10,030 bases of DNA. It comes from CAZVLE01 sp964627855 (GTDB taxonomy: Bacteria; Bacillota; Dethiobacteria; DTU022). Made by a program: the position numbers and the translations under genes. The DNA is taken from positions 1 to 10,030 of the forward strand of contig CAZVLE010000090.1 of the NCBI GenBank assembly GCA_964627855.1, given 5' to 3'. A model generated the notes under the pieces. It ran no database searches and had not been told where the DNA came from. It was given only the letters and a program-made list of their open reading frames with translations. Positions 5,987-10,030 of this stretch are shown in pieces (the stretch's first letter is position 1; each line of letters opens with the position of its first letter).

Positions 5987-7630
5987 GTGCGTAAAGCAGC
6001 TGTTTTGATCTATGCTCTGGTCTTTCTCATGATGCTTGGTTTTTTACTGACCGGCTGTGGGGATGGTGCCGATGATAGCGCCGGTGAAGCGCGTCATGTT
6101 TTCCGGGTCGGTTACATGAGGGAAATAGAGAGCCTTAACCCGCATGTTGTCTGGTCCGTGCAGGGCTACGAAGTGATGAACCTGAACTACAATTACCTGA
6201 TGAGCTGGGATGAGGATTTAGGTGTTATTCCCGAGCTGGCCAGGGACTGGGAAGTTGCCGACGATGGCATGCTTTGGACCTTCTACCTGCAGGAGGGAGT
6301 CACTTGGCACGATGGCGAGCCCTTCACAGCAGATGATGTCAGGTTTACAGTAGAGTATATTCGTGACAATGAACTCGGTTATTTTTATGATAAAGTCGCG
6401 GAGTTTGTTGAAGTTGAGGTTCTGGACGAATATACCGTGACGATCAAAACCGAAGAACCAATTGCCTGGATGCCCCAGATCATGGTGCCGATCATGCCCG
6501 AGCATATCTGGTCGGAAATTGACCCGGATGATGCCGAAGGTGACTTTGCCAATGACAACCCCATTGGTACCGGTCCCTTCCAGGTGATTGAACACCGTAA
6601 GGGTGAGTATACCAGGATGGCAGTCAACAAGGATTATTTTAAAGGCGCCACGGCCCTGGATGAAGTGATTTTCATGATTTACTCCAATACCGATATGATG
6701 GTTGAAGCGCTGAAGCAGGGTGAGCTGGACATTATTGGTGATGTTCCCTCGGCCCAGTTTAAGGCTCTCGAGGAAGCCAATGTTCCTAATGTATTAACTT
6801 TAAATGCCGATTCGCCCAGCCTGGCCGAGCTGGCTTTCAACGTCTGGGAAGATCCTGAATCGCTGGGCAACCCGCTGCTGCTCGACCATGACATTCGGGT
6901 TGCCATAGAATTTGCCCTCGATCGCCAGGAGATCATCGATGTTGCCACCCTTGGTTATGGTGAGGTTGGCTCTACGATTATTCCGCCTCTGTTTGACTTC
7001 TGGCATTATGATCCCGGTGCAGATTTCCGCGCCTATGATCCGCAAAGGGCCAACGAGATTCTTGATGCTGCCGGTTATGAGCCTGGTGGGGATGGAATCA
7101 GGGTCAGCGCTGACGGCGAACCGCTTGCCTTTACCCTGCTGGTTCGCTCCGAATCTCCTGATACCCAGAAAATGGCCGGTATGATTAAGGACATGCTGGC
7201 AGAAACCGGCATTGATATCACAATCAGCGTAATTGACGAAGGGACACTGACCGACCGTATTTTTGACAGTGATTTTGACATGTTTATCTGGGGCTGGTTT
7301 TGCGATGTTGATCCAACCCCCATGCTCAGTTATATGACTACTGATGAAATCTTGGGCTGGAATGATTGTTTTTACTCCAACCCAGTTTATGACGAACTTT
7401 ATCTGAAGCAGCAGAGGACCATGGATCGTGATGAAAGGCAGGCTATCATCCACGAGATGCAGCGCATCTTTTATGAAGACGCCGCCTATGTTGTGCTCTC
7501 TTATACACCGGAGTTACAGGCATACCGGACCGATCGTTACGAAGGCTGGGTGCGTAACCCGCGCACTGGTTCGGTCATCTATACTAACGTGATTGACACC
7601 TACGAGCAGCTACGCCCGATCGGTGAATAG
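5987..7630 (+). CDS. ABC transporter substrate-binding lipoprotein, family 5 (Opp/Dpp type)
   Basis: A 547-residue solute receptor anchored outside the cytoplasmic membrane. The signal peptide (residues 1-23) ends in a lipobox LTGC with C24 as lipid anchor. Family-5 hallmarks follow: ESLNPH (48-53), PELARDWEVADDGMLWTF (82-99), then GVTWHDGEPFTADDV (104-118), later NPIGTGPF, and near the end WNDCFYSNPVYDELY. The family binds peptides, nickel, heme, opines, sugars and other solutes in a large cleft, so family membership alone does not give the ligand. The position directly after an MttB-family methyltransferase and before matching permeases suggests an N-methylated ligand. The mature protein is strongly acidic. 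A GTG start is set by AAGGGAGG. A GC-rich hairpin lies just behind the stop codon and may keep this gene more highly expressed than the permease genes. Confidence 0.92.
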   Translation: MRKAAVLIYALVFLMMLGFLLTGCGDGADDSAGEARHVFRVGYMREIESLNPHVVWSVQGYEVMNLNYNYLMSWDEDLGVIPELARDWEVADDGMLWTFYLQEGVTWHDGEPFTADDVRFTVEYIRDNELGYFYDKVAEFVEVEVLDEYTVTIKTEEPIAWMPQIMVPIMPEHIWSEIDPDDAEGDFANDNPIGTGPFQVIEHRKGEYTRMAVNKDYFKGATALDEVIFMIYSNTDMMVEALKQGELDIIGDVPSAQFKALEEANVPNVLTLNADSPSLAELAFNVWEDPESLGNPLLLDHDIRVAIEFALDRQEIIDVATLGYGEVGSTIIPPLFDFWHYDPGADFRAYDPQRANEILDAAGYEPGGDGIRVSADGEPLAFTLLVRSESPDTQKMAGMIKDMLAETGIDITISVIDEGTLTDRIFDSDFDMFIWGWFCDVDPTPMLSYMTTDEILGWNDCFYSNPVYDELYLKQQRTMDRDERQAIIHEMQRIFYEDAAYVVLSYTPELQAYRTDRYEGWVRNPRTGSVIYTNVIDTYEQLRPIGE

Positions 7631-7644
7631 TAAAACCAGATTGC

Positions 7645-7669
7645 GCCCGGCCATTTAATTTGGCCGGGC
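7645..7669 (+). repeat. GC-rich hairpin between binding-protein and permease genes
   Basis: GCCCGGCCA (7645-7653) and TGGCCGGGC (7661-7669) form a perfect 9-bp stem with a 7-nt loop TTTAATT. It starts 14 bp after the stop codon of the binding-protein gene. No run of T follows on either strand, so it is not a standard intrinsic terminator. It is well placed to block 3' exonuclease decay of the upstream message or to cause partial termination, a common way to make more binding protein than membrane subunits. Confidence 0.7.
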
Positions 7670-7700
7670 CATTGATTAAGATCTCCGGGAGGGAATAGCT

Positions 7701-8672
7701 TTGAACATGCGCGGTTACCTCTTGCGCAAATTTATCCAGGCCATGATCACTGTATTTATCGTCATTGTCCTGAACTTTTTCTTGTTCAGGATTATGCCGG
7801 GTGATCCGATCCGGGTGCTCATCCGCAGCCCTAAAATTTCTTCCGAAGCCCTGGAAAGGGTACGCGAACAGTTTGGCCTGAATGAAAGCAGGCTGGTCCA
7901 GTTCTGGATCTATCTTCGCGATCTCTTCAGTGGTGACCTGGGTGTATCTTTCAATTACCGCCAGCCGGTCATCGAGGTCATTATGGAAAGGGTACCGGCT
8001 ACTGTACTCCTGGTCGGCACCGCCACGGTGCTCTCTATCATTATCGGAGTTATTCTCGGTGTGATTCTGGCCTGGAAACGGGGCACCAGGCTTGATATTA
8101 TCGGTCTCAGTGTTTCACTGGTCCTTTATTCTATGCCCACTTTTTGGGTGGCCATTATTATGGTCATGATTTTTGCTGTCTACTGGCAGGTGTTTCCCCT
8201 GGGAGGGATGGGTATGCCCGGGGTTTATTATTCTTCATACTGGGAAGAGCTGTTTTCCCAGCTGCGTTATTTGTTCTTACCAACGATAACTTTTGCCCTG
8301 ATCCTTGTTGGCGAGTATGTACTGATTATGCGCAGTTCCCTGCTGGAGGTTATGAGCGAAGATTATATGCTCACTGCCCGGGCAAAGGGAGTCAGTAACC
8401 GCAACCTGCTGCGCAGGCATGCCCTGCCCAATGCCATGCTTCCCGTAGTTACCCTGATTGCCATCAACCTCGGTTTTATTGTCGGGGGTGCCATTCAGAT
8501 TGAAACTGTCTTCTCCTGGCCCGGTTTGGGCCGGTTAATGTATACAGCCCTCACCAACCGTGATTACCCGGTTTTGCAGGGACTATTCCTCCTTATTACC
8601 ATTGCTGTGATCGGAGCTAATTTTTGTGCCGACATTCTTTACCGCTACCTGGACCCGCGGGTTAAATCATAG
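7701..8672 (+). CDS. ABC transporter permease, DppB/OppB type
   Basis: A 323-residue inner-membrane subunit of the peptide/nickel (Opp/Dpp) importer family, expected to pair with the permease encoded next. It has the normal architecture: an N-terminal helix (about 13-30) followed by RIMPGDPIRVL (30-40), the extracytoplasmic QFGLNESRLVQF stretch (57-68), GDLGVSF (78-84), and then five more hydrophobic segments. The cytoplasmic EAA loop that contacts the ATPase is clear at 220-248 (EDYMLTARAKG ... HALPNAMLP). IETVFSWPGLGRL (267-279) and the end LDPRVKS are typical. The start is TTG at 7701, seven bases after GGGAGGG; an in-frame ATG two codons later is too far from that site. The gap to the next gene is 12 bp. 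Confidence 0.93.
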   Translation: MNMRGYLLRKFIQAMITVFIVIVLNFFLFRIMPGDPIRVLIRSPKISSEALERVREQFGLNESRLVQFWIYLRDLFSGDLGVSFNYRQPVIEVIMERVPATVLLVGTATVLSIIIGVILGVILAWKRGTRLDIIGLSVSLVLYSMPTFWVAIIMVMIFAVYWQVFPLGGMGMPGVYYSSYWEELFSQLRYLFLPTITFALILVGEYVLIMRSSLLEVMSEDYMLTARAKGVSNRNLLRRHALPNAMLPVVTLIAINLGFIVGGAIQIETVFSWPGLGRLMYTALTNRDYPVLQGLFLLITIAVIGANFCADILYRYLDPRVKS

Positions 8673-8684
8673 GGGGATGCTCAA

Positions 8685-9584
8685 TTGAACGCAGCGCTTT
8701 TGAAAAAAGATAGTTTTACCCTCTTGAAGAAAAATTTAGTTTCTTTCTGGTCTATCTACCGCCGCAATACCATGGGTTTAATCGGACTTGTCATCCTGAC
8801 ATTCTTCGCCCTGATGGCTATATTTGGCCCCTACCTGATTGATATTACCATTCTTTCCGTTGATGGTGTTACCCAGGTTTTGCACCCCCCGACCTCTCAG
8901 TATTGGTTGGGAACCGATGATCTGGGCAAGGATATTTTGGCCGGGGTTATTATCGGCTCTAGAGTGTCACTGCTGGTTGGGGTAGCGGCAACGGCTATTT
9001 CGATGATTATTGGCACGGTGATCGGCATTGTTTCCGGTTTTTATGGCCGATCGGTTGATGCGCTGTTGATGCGTTTTACAGATGTTTTCCTGGTTATTCC
9101 CTGGCTGCCGCTGATGCTGGTGATGGCAGCTTTGCTGGGGCCAAGTCTCGGCAACATTATTTTTGTCATCGGCATAACAAGCTGGGCCGGTACAGCCAGG
9201 ATTATTCGTTCACAAACCTTGAGTGTCAAAGAACGGCCTTATGTAGAACGGGCCAGGGCTATCGGCAGCGGTGATGGACACATCATGTTTCATCATATTT
9301 TACCCAATGTTTTCCCTCTGATTTTTGCCAATACCGTTCTTGTTGCGGCAGTAGCCATTCTTTCGGAAACCACGCTCAGTTTCTTGGGGATGGGTGATCC
9401 GACCCGGGTAACCTGGGGAATGATGCTTCACTTTGCCTTTTCGATGGGTGCGGTATCTTTCGGAGCCTGGTGGTGGCTGCTGCCACCAGGTATCTGCGTA
9501 GTGCTGGTAGTACTGAGCTTTACTTTCATCGGTTATGCTCTTGATGAAGTCCTTAACCCGAAGCTGAGGAGGCGTGACCAGTGA
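8685..9584 (+). CDS. ABC transporter permease, DppC/OppC type
   Basis: A 299-residue second permease of the same importer. It shows a cytoplasmic N-terminal stretch ending in FWSIYRRNTMG (21-31), a first helix (about 31-48), the conserved LGTDDLGKDILAGVIIGSR (75-93), and further hydrophobic segments. An EAA loop at 184-208 (RPYVERARAIG ... HHILPN) would dock on the ATPase. ETTLSFLGMG (228-237) and the C-terminal ALDEVLNPKLRRR are family signatures. The start is TTG at 8685, eight bases after a GGGGG site; an ATG at 8677 runs into a stop after three codons. The stop codon overlaps the start of the ATPase gene (GTGA), so the two are translationally coupled. Confidence 0.93.
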   Translation: MNAALLKKDSFTLLKKNLVSFWSIYRRNTMGLIGLVILTFFALMAIFGPYLIDITILSVDGVTQVLHPPTSQYWLGTDDLGKDILAGVIIGSRVSLLVGVAATAISMIIGTVIGIVSGFYGRSVDALLMRFTDVFLVIPWLPLMLVMAALLGPSLGNIIFVIGITSWAGTARIIRSQTLSVKERPYVERARAIGSGDGHIMFHHILPNVFPLIFANTVLVAAVAILSETTLSFLGMGDPTRVTWGMMLHFAFSMGAVSFGAWWWLLPPGICVVLVVLSFTFIGYALDEVLNPKLRRRDQ

Positions 9585-10030
9585 AATTGCTCTCTGTGGA
9601 TAATTTAACCACCTATTATAAATTAAAAGACGGTTACGTCCGGGCCTGCGAAAATATTTCGCTGCAACTTGATCGGGGCGAAGCCCTGGGCCTGGTTGGC
9701 GAATCAGCCTCCGGTAAGACCACGGCGGCGCTCTCGCTGGTCAAACTGCTGCCGGACAATGGTCAGGTCGTGAACGGGACCATTAAGATTGAAGGACGTG
9801 ATATTGCCGGTCTTTCTGAAGAACAACTGCGTCGGGTGCGCTGGAAAGAAATCGCAATTATCTTTCAGGGAGCGATGAATGCCCTGAACCCGGTTCGCCG
9901 GGTCGGAGACCAGATCGTCGAAGCTTTGCGTATTCACGACAAGCTCGGTGAACGGGAGGCGACCAGACGAACGGCAGAACTTTTTGAACAGGTTGAAATT
10001 GATCCCGACCGGGTCAGAGAATATCCCCAT
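9581..10030 (+). CDS. ABC transporter ATPase, DppD/OppD type (first 150 residues)
   Basis: The N-terminal part of the ATP-hydrolysing subunit, open to the window edge. It begins at a GTG sharing bases with the stop of the preceding permease gene; the AGGAGG site at 9567-9572 lies eight bases before it. The Walker A motif is GESASGKT (residues 40-47), with alanine where most relatives have glycine. The Q-loop is at IIFQGAMNALNPVRRVGDQI, with Q96; this NALNP form is characteristic of the OppD/DppD group. The last residues are EYPH, which in this family immediately precede the QLSGGM signature, so the rest of the nucleotide-binding domain and the C-terminal oligopeptide extension lie outside. 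A DppF/OppF-type second ATPase would be expected next. Confidence 0.92.
   Translation, partial: MKLLSVDNLTTYYKLKDGYVRACENISLQLDRGEALGLVGESASGKTTAALSLVKLLPDNGQVVNGTIKIEGRDIAGLSEEQLRRVRWKEIAIIFQGAMNALNPVRRVGDQIVEALRIHDKLGEREATRRTAELFEQVEIDPDRVREYPH

Noticed and set aside
6800..7453. Leftward 217-codon open frame opposite the binding-protein gene
   Set aside because: The sense strand encodes a clear family-5 binding protein across the whole stretch; the antisense frame has no recognisable domain or start signals.
7645..7680. Intrinsic terminator after the binding-protein gene
   Set aside because: The stem is good but no T-run follows it on either strand, and the permease genes behind it clearly belong to the same transporter.
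9704..10030. Leftward open frame at the right edge
   Set aside because: It is antisense to the Walker A and Q-loop region of the ABC ATPase and has no independent support.
1..10030. tRNA, rRNA, CRISPR arrays, insertion sequences, phage genes
   Set aside because: No cloverleaf, rRNA stretch, repeat-spacer pattern, transposase or terminal inverted repeat was seen on either strand.

Overview
The window looks like chromosomal DNA of an anaerobic, Gram-positive-type bacterium, most likely a Firmicute of the Clostridia (Peptococcaceae or Syntrophomonas-like). The reasons are strong purine-rich Shine-Dalgarno sites, frequent TTG and GTG starts, several promoters of the extended -10 type, lipoprotein signal peptides, and a corrinoid protein paired with a non-pyrrolysine MttB-family methyltransferase. 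The phylum call is an inference; nothing here fixes the species.

Left part (1-3425). A secreted protein of unknown function (minus strand, cut by the window edge) diverges from a two-gene unit encoding a small DUF3311-type membrane protein and a sodium:solute symporter. The two promoters lie back to back, with their -35 boxes about 7 bp apart. A larE gene (sulfur transferase of nickel-pincer cofactor synthesis) follows on the same strand. Its stop codon abuts the stop of a convergent small lipoprotein gene.

Intergenic stretch (3426-3808). About 380 bp with no convincing gene. It holds the lipoprotein promoter, two candidate rightward promoters, a direct repeat CCGGTTC-N4-CCGGTTC inside a potential hairpin, a 12-bp palindrome, and the Shine-Dalgarno that fixes the start of the corrinoid protein. 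No riboswitch was recognised.

Right part (3809-10030, running off the edge). A tightly packed same-strand cluster: corrinoid protein, MttB-family methyltransferase, family-5 substrate-binding lipoprotein, two Opp/Dpp-type permeases, and the first 150 residues of an Opp/Dpp-type ATPase. The simplest reading is a catabolic operon. The ABC transporter imports an N-methylated compound, the MttB homologue moves a methyl group from it to the cobalt of the corrinoid protein, and a methylcorrinoid:tetrahydrofolate methyltransferase and a corrinoid reductive activator, not seen in this window, would finish the pathway. The pairing of an MttB homologue with a peptide-type ABC importer, rather than the betaine carriers often expected, is the most interesting feature; the substrate cannot be read from sequence. 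A GC-rich hairpin without a T-tract lies between the binding-protein gene and the permease genes and probably sets unequal expression of the two.
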